A stretch of 64,000 nt of DNA from Megamerina dolium (Eukaryota > Arthropoda > Insecta > Diptera > Megamerinidae): contig OY978530.1 in NCBI GenBank assembly GCA_963854835.1, forward strand, positions 11,203,872 to 11,267,871, in the 5' to 3' direction. Below are positions 25,548 to 37,844 of this stretch, piece by piece. The first letter of the stretch is position 1; the number at the start of each line of letters is the position of its first letter. The notes beneath the pieces are model-generated. The model was not told the origin of the DNA, did no database searches, and saw only the letters and a list, made by a program, of their open reading frames with translations. Both the position numbers and the translations under genes were made by a program.

Positions 25548-27624
25548 CCAGGATGCTTTAGATCGGAAGATCCTTGGGAAGCCACCCGCAAGAGTGCAAA
25601 CAGGAATGAAAGATTGGAAGCTGAAAGGATAGTCACCAGAGATGGAGTGATAAACGCCATTAAGAGTTTCTCTCCATTCAAAATAGCGGGTACAGACGGG
25701 ATATTTCCAGCCCTACTTCAGTGGGGTGCAGAAGCTCTGGTAGAAAGGCTTCTGGGAATATTTATTACTTGCCTGGCTACAGGATATATCCCGACTCAAT
25801 GGAGAGAAACTAAGGTTGTCTTTCTTCCAAAGCCGGGAAAAAGGGACTACTCAGAGGCTAAATCTTTCCGGCCGGTTAGCTTGACCTCCTTTCTGCTTAA
25901 ATGTATGGAAGGAGTACTGGCGGACTACATGGAAAGGACAACGCATCTGACAAAACCACTGAGCAGGTGTCAGCACGCGTACAGAGCTGGCAAATCCACT
26001 GAAACGGCCCTGCACGAACTCGTTCGAGTAGCGGAGAGGGAACTGTCTTGTGGAGGGATATCTATGTCTATTTTTATGGATATAGAAGGTGCCTTCGATA
26101 AGATTGATTTCGATAAGCTAAGGATGGCCCTTGCTACTCGTGAAGTCAGCCCAACCATTATAAGGTGGGTGGACAGCATGCTGAGGAAAAGGGCAATAAA
26201 CTTTCAAAATGGGAGTTACAGACTCAGAGGTAGGGTAGTCAAAGGGTGTCCACAGGGGGGAGTATTATCGCCCATTCTTTGAAACATCACGGTCGATTCC
26301 CTACTTCAGCTTCTGGACTCAAAGGCATACACACCGTCGGGTATGCAGATGCCATAACGGTAACTGTGAGCGGTAAGATCCTGGACAATATTTATGATAC
26401 CATGAGAGGTGCACTCAAAATGCTTGAAGGATGGTGCACGGAACAAGGTCTCTCTGTAAATGCTAGTAAGTCGGATACAGTACTCTTTACTAAAAGGAGG
26501 ACTGGACTAACAATAGACTCTCTTTGGCTTTTTGGATCGAACATCAACGTATCCAAGGAAGTAAAGTATCTAGGTGTCATCCTGGATAACAAGCTGACTT
26601 GGAATAGTCACGTTGATGACAAGATCCAGAAGGGCAAGCGGGTATTGCATCAGTGTAAGAGAGTGTTCGGTCTCATGTGGGGAATCACTCCCAGAGCTGC
26701 GCACTGGATCTACCCAACGATGGTCAGACGCTTAATAACATATGCTGCTGTGGTCTGGTGGCCTAAGGTCACCCAAAAGACCGCGAAAAGCAAGTTAGAT
26801 AGGGTACAAAGAATGGCTTGTATTGGGATTAGCGGAGCTATCCGGACGACCCCAGTAGAAGCATTGGAAGTCTTTCTCGGGCTGCTGCCGTTGGACTTGC
26901 ATATTATGAAGTCAGCGGCATTAACAGCATTACGTCTGAAGACAACCAATAATTGGTATGGATTCGGCACAGAGAGGGGGCACAGGGGCATCCTGTCACT
27001 GCTATATAGCAGTGTAAAGAGGCGCAGATGCCAATGGAGGGAATGGGTAGGCTGAAGATGACTGAAAAGTCACACAGAACACTCATTGAAGACGGCCTCA
27101 CACATGATGTATGTGAGGAAAATGACATCAGTATTTTTACAGATGGTTCATTAATGGATGACAGAGCGGGTGCTGGAATCTTCTCTAAAGAGTTGGGACT
27201 GGCATGCACTCTGAATCTGGGAAGATACGTATCGGTCTATCAAGCAGAAATGCTTGGTCTAATGCATGCGCTAGACCATCTACTGGATGGAAAGGTGCAA
27301 GGTAAGAAAATCGATAGCACTCGATAACCAGGCGGCTGCAACAACCTACGGTATCTTCTAAGTTGGCGCTCGAATGTGTTCAGAAACTTAATGGGTGTGC
27401 TCGTAGTAATGCGATTACTCTTATGTGGGTGAAGGGACACATTGGTATAGAACAGAATGAAGTTGCAGACGCCTTGGCTAGACAAGGATCTGAAGCTAAA
27501 TTTTATGGACCGGAACCAGTAGTTGCTCTTAGCAGCGGGAAGGTCGAAGAGTGGATGAAGAAACTTCATCTCACGAGATGGGAGAACTTATCTACTTGTA
27601 GACAGGCAAAGGCTTCGTTGAGGC
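25544..27624 (+). mobile_element. LOA-type retrotransposon fragment (RT-RNase H), plus copy
   Basis: Internal part of the element at 27817-31513 in inverted orientation. RT runs from FPALLQWGAEALVERLLGIF through SFRPVSLTSFLLK, STETALHELVRVAE and FMDIEGAFDKI to CPQGGVLSPIL. There a stop falls at 26279-26281 where RT normally has Trp. After a further one-base shift the catalytic box reads GYADAITV, with the second Asp of YADD changed to Ala. RNase H begins IFTDGSLMDDRAGAG, then YQAEMLG and a small indel near 27312. The NEVADALAR block follows. Both edges are TA arrays and there is no 5' or 3' terminus, so this looks like a copied segment, not an insertion by retrotransposition. Confidence 0.92.
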
Positions 27625-27625
27625 T

Positions 27626-27628
<3 letters not shown>

Positions 27629-27701
<73 letters not shown>

Positions 27702-27703
27702 TA

Positions 27704-27743
<40 letters not shown>

Positions 27744-27745
27744 TA

Positions 27746-27816
<71 letters not shown>
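27629..27816. repeat. (TA)n array with TATC/TACA interruptions
   Basis: Lies between the end of the plus LOA copy and the 3' end of the minus LOA copy. Confidence 0.97.
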
Positions 27817-27819
<3 letters not shown>

Positions 27820-30800
27820 TTAGGGATTAGCCGAATCAGACCACTTATATGGGTCCCTTTTCGTCCCTTAAATCGTGTGTTAATTATTTGTTCGGTTGCA
27901 GAATTCTTCTACTTCCTTCCTCATAATAACATCAGGCGTTATTTCAAGCATCTCTTTGTGGGGTATGTTCCACATTTCGAGTTCATCAATAAATTGGCGA
28001 CCCAGTGTGGACATCCTCCTGCTTGCCAATGCAGGACACTGGCACACTATGTGCGCCGCTGTCTCTGCCTCTTCCATGCATAATCTGCAAATATCAGCAT
28101 CCTCCCCATCAACAAGACCCATCTTGCTGAGGTGGTACCTGAAATTGCCATGCCCAGTTATTAATGCAGTCAACCAGCTTAGAGTCATACGTCCTAGACT
28201 GAGAGCCCTCCCCGATTCACTGCCTCAACGAAGCCTTTGCCTGTCTACAAGTAGATAAGTTCTCCCATCTCGTGAGATGAAGTTTCTTCATCCACTCTTC
28301 GACCTTCCCGCTGCTAAGAGCAACTACTGGTTCCGGTCCATAAAATTTAGCTTCAGATCCTTGTCTAGCCAAGGCGTCTGCAACTTCATTCTGTTCTATA
28401 CCAATGTGTCCCTTCACCCACATAAGAGTAATCGCATTACTACGAACACACCCATTAAGTTTCTGAACACATTCGAGCGCCAACTTAGAAGATACCGTAG
28501 GTTGTTGCAGCCGCCTGGTTATCGAGTGCTAGCAAGATTTTCTTACCTTGCACCTTTCCATCCAGTAGATGGTCTAGCGCATGCATTAGACCAAGCATTT
28601 CTGCTTGATAGACCGATACGTATCTTCCCAGATTCAGAGTGCATGCCAGTCCCAACTCTTTAGAGAAGATTCCAGCACCCGCTCTGTCATCCATTAATGA
28701 ACCATGTGTAAAAATACTGATGTCATTTTCCTCACATACATCATGTGTGAGGCCGTCTTCAATGAGTGTTCTGTGTGACTTTTCAGTCATCTTCAGCCTA
28801 CCCATTCCCTCCATTGGCATCTGCGCCTCTTTACACTGCTATATAGCAGTGACAGGATGCCCCTGTGCCCCCTCTCTGTGCCGAATCCATACCAATTATT
28901 GGTTGTCTTCAGACGTAATGCTGTTAATGCCGCTGACTTCATAATATGCAAGTCCAACGGCAGCAGCCCGAGAAAGACTTCCAATGCTTCTACTGGGGTC
29001 GTCCGGATAGCTCCGCTAATCCCAATACAAGCCATTCTTTGTACCCTATCTAACTTGCTTTTCGCGGTCTTTTGGTTGACCTTAGGCCACCAGACCACAG
29101 CAGCATATGTTATTAAGCGTCTGACCATCGTTGGGTAGATCCAGTGCGCTGCTCTGGGAGTGATTCCCCACATGAGACCGAACACTCTCTTACACTGATG
29201 CAATACCCGCTTGCCCTTCTGGATCTTGTCATCAACGTGACTATTCCAAGTCAGCTTGTTATCCAGGATGACACCTAGATACTTTACTTCCTTGGATACG
29301 TTGATGTTCGATCCAAAAAGCCTAAGAGAGTCTATTGTTAGTCCAGTCCTCCTTTTAGTAAAGAGTACTGTATCCGACTTACTAGCATTTACAGAGAGAC
29401 CTTGTTCCGTGCACCATCCTTCAAGCATTTTGAGTGCACCTCTCATGGTATCATAAATATTGTCCAGGATCTTACCGCTCACAGTTACCGTTATGGCATC
29501 TGCATACCCGACGGTGTGTATGCCTTTGAGTCCAGAAGCTGAAGTAGGGAATCGACCGTGATGTTTCAAAGAATGGGCGATAATACTCCCCCCTGTGGAC
29601 ACCCTTTGACTACCCTACCTCTGAGTCTGTAACTCCCATTTTGAAAGTTTATTGCCCTTTTCCTCAGCATGCTGTCCACCCACCTTATAATGGTTGGGCT
29701 GACTTCACGAGTAGCAAGGGCCATCCTTAGCTTATCGAAACCAATCTTATCGAAGGCACCTTCTATATCCATAAAAGTAGACATAGATATCCCTCCACAA
29801 GACAGTTCCCTCTCCGCTACTCGAACGAGTTCGTGCAGGGCCGTTTCAGTGGATTTGCCAGCTCTGTACGCGTGCTGACACCTGCTCAGTGGTTTTGTCA
29901 GATGCGTTGTCCTTTCCATGTAGTCCGCCAGTACTCCTTCCATACATTTAAGCAGAAAGGAGGTCAAGCTAACCGGCCGGAAAGATTTAGCCTCTGAGTA
30001 GTCCCTTTTTCCCGGCTTTGGAAGAAAGACAACCTTAGTTTCTCTCCATTGAGTCGGGATATATCCTGTAGCCAGGCAAGTAATAAATATTCCCAGAAGC
30101 CTTTCTACCAGAGCTTCTGCACCCCACTGAAGTAGGGCTGGAAATATCCCGTCTGTACCCGCTATTTTGAATGGAGAGAAACGCTTAATGGCGTTTATCA
30201 CTCCATCTCTGGTGACTATCCTTTCAGCTTCCAATCTTTCATTCCTGTTTGCACTCTTGCGGGTGGCTTCCCAAGGATCTTCCGATCTAAAGCATCCTGG
30301 AAAATGCACCTCCATCAGGTATTTCAGTGACTCTCCGATTGTCTCTGTAAAGGATCCATTCGTTTTGCAAATTAATCCCAACTTTGACACCGGGTCCTTT
30401 GATATGATCCTCTGTAATCTACATACATCGGTCATATATTGCATATTTGAGCAGAATTCCCTCCACGTTTTCCTTTTACGGTTGCGTAGAGTCTTCTTCA
30501 GCTCCCTTTTCTTTGACTTGTAGTCGTCCCATGCATTGGGGTCCCCTCTCATGTGACGATCAAAAGCATTCCTTGTCTCCTTTTTCATGGATTCCAGTCC
30601 CCCATTCCACCATGGAGTGGGATCTCCTTCGTCCACTACCGTCAGAGGACATGAAGCTTCAAATGCTTTGATCATGGCTGAGCTGATAGCCCTCACCTGA
30701 TACTCAACATCTGCGCTTGTTCTAGGTCTCTTAAACCTCCTTGGCAATAATTCCTCAAGAACTTCGCAGTACCTTGTACAATCCGTTCGTTTCGGTATCC

Positions 30801-31511
30801 TTACCATTCTACAGTCGTTCCTATGTCTTTTATCGGACGTAATCCCAAACTGAATGGCCCTGTGGTCCGACATGGTTAGTCTATCCACAACCCTCCAATC
30901 CAAAATCCTATCCAACATTTTGACATTCGTCAGAGTAACATCAATAACCTCGCAACGACGTGCGTCGACAAAGGTCGGTTCTGATCCCCTATTGGCAACT
31001 TGTAGACCAAATCTTTCTATAAATTCGAGTAGACACTCTCCTCTATAGTTTTCATTGCTGCTGCCCCACACAGAACTGTGCGCATTGTCATCGCAGTCTA
31101 AGATCAGACCAACCCCCTTACCATCACAGAATCTCACTAGAGCTTCCACCTCTCTCGAAGGTGGTTCGTCTGGAGAATCGTATGGAAGGTATGCTGATGC
31201 GATCATAAATGATTCCGCACCGTCACCTATTCTCACTACTGTGAGATCCGGTGAACACAAGTTAGACATTAGAATCGCACGTATCCCATGTCTAACTAAA
31301 ATGCATGTCCTCAACTTCCCCTCTGTTTGTGGATAAAACAAAGTGGTCTTTTGTGCAGATAGGCCTTTTATCCTTCCATGAAGGATCCAGGGCTCCTGAA
31401 CTAGTGCAATGTCAAGCTCATCCTCATCGAAGCTCCGCACCATAATTGCTGATGCTGCTTTGCTGTGGGGAATATTGAGTTGACACACATTTAGTGGTTC
31501 CTGGCGCGGGC

Positions 31512-31513
<2 letters not shown>
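27817..31513 (-). mobile_element. LOA-type retrotransposon, long copy, 5'-truncated
   Basis: Minus strand. The frame 29566-31722 gives endonuclease (LNVCQLNIPHSKAASAI, then LDCDDNAHSSVWGS, VIDVTL and MSDHRAI near 30850-31480) and RT to CPQGGVLSPIL. It has the same stop, frameshift and YADA catalytic box as the plus copy. RNase H at 28220-28820 has the first Asp lost (FTHGSL), but QAEMLG, LALDNQAA and NEVADALA are kept. The C-terminal Cys/His region is at 27880-28188 (GHGNFRYHL, then [21 protein letters not shown]). The 3' end is at 27817 next to TA. ORF1 is absent and the 5' edge is a TA array; residues encoded beyond 31513 are not element sequence. Dead in cis. Confidence 0.92.

Positions 31514-31561
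<48 letters not shown>
31514..31561. repeat. (TA)n array
   Basis: Separates the truncated LOA 5' end from the next relic. Confidence 0.97.
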
Positions 31562-31564
<3 letters not shown>

Positions 31565-31607
31565 TTTTCTATAAATTTGTGAAAATCTTGTGAACATATA
31601 TTTTCAG

Positions 31608-32900
31608 TTTTGTGGAAAATGTCTAATTGTTCGGAAAAATATGATTGCTTCTGCAATGTCTGCGGCAAGCATAAACTGAATGAACATAAAGTTTCCTTCT
31701 TCAACAGCAAAGTTGAGGACATTTACAAAATGTATGTTAATATGAACTGGATATTTTACCAGATGAGCAGTGGATGCCAAAGCATTGCTGTCAAAATTAT
31801 TAGAACAGCTTTATGCAATGATCCAAAGGTTATTTAATTCTTATTTAAGTTTGTAGTATAGTACAGTAAAATTTTAGAATTGTTATAGATCAGCGAGATT
31901 CGATGCAGTTGTAGAGCAATGCATTGAAATGCGTTTCCATGCGTTAGATAGATCCAGGGAGCACAACGACACTGTTTGTTATGTGTGTCAAAACAAAGGT
32001 ATATATTAACTGAATAGACATAGGGAAAAGCATTATGTCTATAAAAAAGTACCATCAGCTTAGCTCCCAGTATCAGATTCTGATTAGGTTCCAGTACCTG
32101 TACCACTGCTTCGAAATCCTAGTATACTTTTTGGAACCAAGTTGATAGCCCTTATGCAGAAAGAGAAGCGACATTGCAACCATTATAAATAACGCAAAAT
32201 CACTTGAATGCCTTAGCAAGGAAGCTGAATTTATCAAAAAACAAAGCAGAAAATTTATTTGAAGACTTAATTTGCTTGAACTCGGAGATGAAAATACATT
32301 TTTTCGTAATCGCCAAGACATATTTTTATCTTTTTTTCAGTCAATGAAGCAAACGCGTTTGTTATATACAGTATAACCCCGGAAATTTGCGTATCTTTAT
32401 ATATTCCAGTAAGAAGAGTTTGCAAGCTGTACTTTTATTTAGATAACTCTAAACTTTCAATTACAATTGCGTATGGAGTCGACATTAAAGAATCATATGA
32501 TTCTATAAAATTGATATTAGATGCGGTGTATTATGAAGTGCGCATGTGGCGTGTCTGTTGTGACTTAAAATTAATTGTTTTTCTTTCCGGTATCCAGTCT
32601 GGGTATGCAAAATATGGATGCTTTCTATGTCAGTGGGACAGCAGATAGAGTGGCGACCAATATTCCAAAAAGCTTTCGGAACTGACAACTAAAGGGCAAT
32701 TAAGGGAGTATATTGTAATATATTGTATGTTCATCATCGGCTGGTACCATCTGAAAAAATTAGTCTGCCACTATCGCATATTAAATTTGGTGTGGTAAAC
32801 AAATTTTGATAAATGTTTAGATATAAATAGATCAGCAGTTAATATTGAAGACATTGTTTTCAAAACTCAGCGAGGCAAAGGTTAAAGGAGGTAGAAAATT
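31608..32900 (+). pseudogene. Relic of a repetitive arthropod gene family of unknown function
   Basis: Plus strand, several frames. It starts with a Cys-rich N-terminus (MSNCSEKYDCFCNVCGKHKL at 31619), then in another frame DEQWMPKHCCQN near 31763-31800. Further on LARKLNLSKNKAENLF near 32208-32258 and SITIAYGVDIKESYDSIKLI near 32458-32518. A block FLSGIQSGYAKYGCFLCQWD lies near 32580-32640 and FSKLSEAKVKGG near 32858-32893. These match in order my recollection of a widespread uncharacterised metazoan family whose core reads like QSGYTKYPCFLCxWD. No enzymatic role is established. Multiple stops make it a pseudogene. Confidence 0.6.
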
Positions 32901-33814
32901 TTGGAAATTGAGCCTTTGTTATTCCATTCACACCAAATACATTTTAAAAATTTTCAATTCTACAGGTGTTCTTAATGATAACTAAAGAGATAAGAAAATT
33001 TATGCAAAATGCTGCATTTTGCGTAAAGTTTACTCCAAAGAAACTCATTGTTCCTTTCTGTTCCTAATTGCTCGAACAATGGTTGATAATATTGTTACGT
33101 TTTTATTTTGTGAACGTTTAATTCTACTCGATCACTGGATTCTGTTAATAACAATTGCAGTACTTATTTTGTACTATCTATGTTCAACAACAATTTATTT
33201 AATCAAGTATTTACAATACCTTCTTAATGTACTTGCAAATTTTGCCTCTGATACTGTATCAATGTTTGCGCTACCACTTTCGGAATTAAATTAATTAAAT
33301 TTGTCAACAACTGGAACTATTTATACTCTGTGGCAACACTCCAGAATCTTCCTTTATCGTAGTCAATATTCTTATCTTTCTTTCTCGTTGGCTTGTTTTG
33401 GCTATCGCCTATTTCTTTTTGTTGTTGACATTTGATGCTGCCATTATTCGTGCCATTCACATATAGTGATGAATAACCAGCAATCAATACTCGTTACAAT
33501 ATTTTAACATAAAATTCAAAATACTGTCATAAAAACTTAATTTGTTGAATTCCTACGTGGACTACTTTGAGCATGCATTGGTGGAATTCGATTAGCATGG
33601 ATAATGATTTCATCGGACATATCTACCTATTGAAGACCGATGTAAAGACAAGGGTATTCACGCTTTAATAACGGATTTGTGCCTGACACTGTTTGACGAC
33701 AGTGTATAATTGCCAACAACTAAATGAAAAGTGGTTAGGTTGAAAATTTTTCCCATACATACCAACTACATAAAATTAGGCTCTGTGTAACATTTCTACA
33801 AAAACTCGTTGTAA
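32901..33814. other. AT-rich DNA, possible LTR at 33093-33498
   Basis: A segment starting TGTTACGTTTTTATTTTGTG at 33093 and ending CGTTACA at 33498 has TG..CA ends and precedes a BEL gag, so it may be that element's LTR. No second copy confirms it. The hydrophobic frame at 33019-33294 is probably not a gene. Confidence 0.3.
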
Positions 33815-34540
33815 ATGCGATATGTCATTTGTGTTAGGTTTGAAATATTAGTGCGTTTAGAGTCGTATAGTAAATTTTTGTGGGAATATTTTTGTGTAAC
33901 TTTGCTTCTCATGCGAAAATTAATCAAAACATCTAAACAAGTTATCAAGTTTTTCAGCAAAAGATGGTGGGCTCTTGAAGGTATGCAATCGTATAAAACC
34001 ATTCATTCAAATTTGTCTTGCACTCGGTGTTATATTGCTACAGAATGTAACAACACAGTTTTAAAATGCCTTAACTGTGGTGGCTCGGATCAAATGTTTA
34101 AATGTTTTAAATTTAATGCTCTGATTCTGACTCAAAAACGCGACTTTGTTAAACAACATAATTTGTGCTTCAATTGTCTTTCAGCGGAGCACAAAGTAAG
34201 CAATTTTTCGTCAAAGCAGAAATGTCATACTTGCGGTGAACAACATCACACATATCTCCATGATGGTCAATTCTCATATGGTCATCTATAATTGTCGTCT
34301 TATTCAATACAGAGTAACAAAATAAGAAATCAAAAGGTTATCCTACCCATTGCAGTCGTGCGCGCTTCAACATCAATGGCACAAGGCTTGTAAGGTGCTC
34401 ATGGACTCAAGGTCAATGGAAACATTTATTTCTGAAGACTTAGTTCAATGGTTGCGTCCTTTGCTGTTTTCAAGCGTCTATTTTAATATCAATACGAATT
34501 TATATACAATTGAAAGTATTATCCATCGCTAGCTACTTTT
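33815..34540 (+). pseudogene. BEL/Pao gag nucleocapsid and protease start
   Basis: Plus strand. Cys/His-rich gag tail (CLNCGGSDQMFKCFKFNA, KRDFVKQHNLCFNCLSAEHK, CHTCGEQHHTYLH) at 34060-34265, followed by the protease start VLMDSRSMETFISEDLVQWL at 34395-34455. In BEL elements this is normally LDSGS, so the active-site Gly is lost. Orientation is opposite to the BEL piece at 35105-37021. Confidence 0.82.
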
Positions 34541-34559
34541 TCCCATCTTTCTTTTTCGA

Positions 34560-35100
34560 TCTACGAATCAAACCAATATTTGACTTCGACAAACAGAAGT
34601 GTTGCTCAGGTAAGCACTGAACAAGTAGTAGTTGGAAGGAGCAATGTCTGGAATATACAGCGGTGAGGTAAAACTTCCCATTTCAACGTTTCCAAATATG
34701 TTTTGACCGGTTAAGCAATATGCAGTCGAATGTTGTCATGCTGCAAAATCACTTTGTCGTATCTCTGCTCGTATTGCGGCCGTTTTTCTTTCAGTGCTCG
34801 GCTAAGACGCATCAATTGTTGTAGGTAGCGATCACTTATGATGGTTTCGTTCGGTTGTTCGGTTGGAGCAACTCATACTACACCGCATAATATATCCTTC
34901 GCCTTTATTTAACACAAACTCGGTCATTTTCGATGCAATAAGAAATAATTATTTTGTTTAAAACTCAATAGAATACAAACTAAATATGGTTGACAAATGC
35001 CACAGCTTTTCAACAAATCAAAAATTCGCTGTTTATGTCAACCACATATCACAGCCAGAGCCATCTTTTGAAAATGGACAGAATTAAGTTGTACACCCCA
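34560..35100 (-). pseudogene. Degraded mauritiana-like mariner
   Basis: Minus strand from a GTACACCCC-type end near 35095, with ATG near 34930 (MTEFVLN). A deletion follows to SRALKEKRPQYEQRYDKVIL and QHDN, the second catalytic Asp region, then KTYLETLKWEVLPHRC near 34670-34710. Stops and indels throughout. It has inserted between, or helped join, two BEL fragments of opposite orientation. Confidence 0.75.
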
Positions 35101-35104
35101 TATC

Positions 35105-37021
35105 AAAGGGGCCGGCTAAGTCAAGACTAGTAGTTGAGAATGGGCGCGAGAGAGCTGTGCGTTCGGTTGGTAATGCAGGCATTATTTGAATGTAATGCTT
35201 CTGCTTGTTGAGAATGTAAGGTTTGCATTTATGCGCCGTCGTTTTTACTAAGTTTTTAAATTAGGGATCCAAATTCCATGCGTAACAGGCGCATAAGCTG
35301 TTTGTTGTAGTTGTGAATCGAAAGCACTTCAACAAGTGCTACGAACAATTGTTCGTAGCACTTCGTAAATGGTCCAGAATATGGGAGATGTATTAGAAAT
35401 CTCCTTCTGTAAGAAAGACCAGGTGAGTTTGTTAAACGTTATTTGACGCGCATTACGCCCTGTGACGAATTTAGCGAATGCATATCAATTTTACGGGAAA
35501 TCGGAGCTTCTTGGATAAATCCGCATATTCCTGAGAGAAATGGCGTTTTTGGAACAATGTAATGAGACTGTTACTCGTGAGAGTTATCTCTCTGGTGAAG
35601 ATATTCAGAGAGGTAAAGGCGTATCGTGTTCGTCGTGTAACTTGGGCATTATTGAAATACTGTATGATATATATGACACGTAAGGTGCGAGAAAGGGCAG
35701 AAAAACGATTCAAAATATCATTGGAGTTTTCTGATCTCACGTAGTGGGATTTTATAAATATCGTCTAGGGAATGGGACTTAAAGCCACATCTTGGCAGAG
35801 GTTCCGTCTGTAGTCAGATCGGTTGGGTTATCGGAGGAACTGCAGCATTAATGAATCCAACATCTGCGCTATTAACTGCGCTTCAAAGCTCTAATCGGGG
35901 GTAAAGGAGTGTTTTAAATGGGCGACGCGTCTTTTGCTGTCTTGACCATCTTTGGCGCTAACCATCCATCAAGTTCAAATAATTTCGCAATAATAGAAAG
36001 ATTTTCACGTTTAGTGAAGGACGCTTTGTCCCGGGAATGAAAAAGAAGCAATTTCCATCTGAACCCAAAGATTTTTGTGGTACTCTCACCTGAGATATTT
36101 AAAAACTCTAAGCGTAGAAGATGATGATAGGGCAAGATTGCAACGATCCGTTGGTGGTTCGATGTCCACTTTCTCAACGAAAATCCTGTGGTACGTAATA
36201 CCGAAATAAAATGGTCACAAGCTAGGATAACTTCATCCAACATATTAGCTCCAACAAGTACATTGTCTGCATACATAGAGTTTTTGAGAAAATGCAAAGC
36301 GATAGTGTCAGTTATTTCGTTTTCTTATGCGAGTTGCAAGAATATTCTAATAGTTAAGTATGGAGTACCATAGATAACAAATGTCACAGTTTGCAATTCA
36401 AAACTTTGACCATTTTTCGTGGGTATTTTGCAAAAATATATACGTTGATTGCACCTTTGGTAAGAATGTAAGAAAATCTGCCAAAACAGCTTCTCAATGT
36501 CGGCATTAAACACAAATTGATAGAATCGCTATCTTAAAAGTAAAATCATTAGGTTTGATTGAAGTATAAACTCTGAGTAAAGGACGTTATTCAGAATTTT
36601 GCCAGTAGATAGAGTAGAGGCGTTAAATACCACATGGAGGTTTGTGAGAAATAGAAATTCGTTCCAGAGGAACTGTGCGCGCGCTGAATTGCACGAAACA
36701 CATTACCACAGATATTGGGGGAATTCCTTTTGGAATGGTAGTGAAACAAGAAACGCCCGTTTTTATTTCGAAATGTAGTTTTCCGGTAATATTCTTCGCA
36801 ATGACTCTTGCGGCGATTTGCGAGTAGCCTTTGGGATTTCTTCGAGTTCCCACAATTTAGAAATTTGTTGATTTAAGAACAATGATGAAGACGCGTAGCG
36901 ACCGGTTATAGCCCATCCAAAAACCGTATTTTGAACAATTAAGGATCCTAAAATATTTTTGCAAATTCCTTCAATTATTATCGAAGGACATAGGACTAGG
37001 TCCACAGGGGACCTTTGAGCT
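35105..37021 (-). pseudogene. BEL/Pao pol relic (protease, RT, RNase H linker, integrase)
   Basis: Minus strand in correct pol order from right to left. Protease tail and linker (ILGSLIVQNTVFGWAITGRY) at 36880-36960. RT with ADIEKLFWQIFLHSYQRCNQ near 36440-36500 and FELQTVTF near 36390. The catalytic box region reads MYADNVLVGANMLDEVI near 36220-36275, so YVDD is YADN. Next LRKWTSNHQRIVAILP, then REITLTSNSLITLF near 35545-35600, and an integrase-side piece near 35110-35300. A 30-bp palindrome at 35334-35363 marks a deletion before integrase. The right end meets an RTE fragment at another hairpin. Confidence 0.85.
35334..35363. repeat. Perfect 30-bp palindrome at an internal BEL deletion
   Basis: Fifteen-nt arms with no spacer, centred on AACAATTGTT. 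It lies between the RNase H-integrase linker and integrase coding of the BEL relic. Confidence 0.92.
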
Positions 37022-37052
37022 CGCGTGGTACCTGCACGCAAGGTACCACGCG
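37022..37052. repeat. 12-bp perfect hairpin at BEL/RTE junction
   Basis: Arms 37022-37033 and 37041-37052, loop GCACGCA. Confidence 0.9.
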
Positions 37053-37700
37053 GCATCGTCGCGACCCTCCTGACCATTCGACTCATTCCTCAGAGGCCAG
37101 TAGAAACCCATTACCTTCTCAGCAGCAGTAGTCATGGAATGGGATATATGTGTAAACCGTTCGCATGCATCATTAAGAGGGAAAGTGTTCAGCATAATCA
37201 CATCTAATTGTAGAGTGCGTTAAGCATTTGCTGTCTCTAGTGACTGCTTACCGACGTCAAGCTTTCTCTGTGTGAGACTTCGTTTGTTCTTTGCGACACA
37301 TAAATGCAATCGCAACTCAGCTGCAACAAGGTAGTGATCCGAGTTGATGTTGGCACCACGGATCGATCTCATATTGATCACACTGGATGCATGTCTTCCG
37401 TCCATTACCACGTGTTCAATTGGGATTATCGATAATATCGCAGACAGCCACATCGTTTTATGGATGACGAGTTGTTGAAACCTGGTACTGCTAATTACAC
37501 GTTTCATGCTAAGTGAAGTTGATGAATTTTTGACAATTGGACCAGAAGTACCTCCTTGCCAATCCTGGTATTAAAGGCGCCAAGCACGATTTTGATATCG
37601 TGACGGTAGAAGTGGTCATAAGCTTCTTGAGAGCGCTGAAAGAAGCTCTCTTCGATCGCATATTCCTTCTTATCTGTCGGAGCGTGGGCACACATTACGC
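37053..37700 (-). pseudogene. RTE endonuclease-domain fragment
   Basis: Minus strand across frames: MCAHAPTDKKEYAIEESFF at 37640-37695 and DIKIVLGAFNTRIGKE near 37550-37600, where the usual catalytic GDFN is GAFN. Then HVVMDGRHASSVINMRSIRG and SDHYLVAAELRL near 37300-37400, and a linker TTAAEKVMGFYWPLRN near 37090-37140. This is the apurinic-type endonuclease half of an RTE element, complementary to the RT half at 58450-60009. Confidence 0.82.
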
Positions 37701-37844
37701 TGGTTTAAAAAAATGGCCTTAATGCGTATTGTTGCAAGCCGTTCGGTCACAAGTTTGATGTCGCAATCCCTTTTTGAAAATAAATAAATAAAAGTTAGTG
37801 CCTCTGTCCATCACAACTGCAATAAATATCACAGGAGATTCTTT

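Larger units (their letters stand above)
25544..30304. repeat. 2.08-kb inverted repeat, 597-bp spacer
   Basis: Arms 25544-27624 and 28222-30304. Paired coordinates sum to 55848 up to about 27312 and to 55846 after, so the arms are collinear with one 2-bp indel. Only scattered substitutions are seen, about 1 percent by eye. Confidence 0.93.

Noticed and set aside
33019..33294. 91-residue hydrophobic frame, possible membrane protein
   Set aside because: Lies in AT-rich DNA that may be an LTR; no support.
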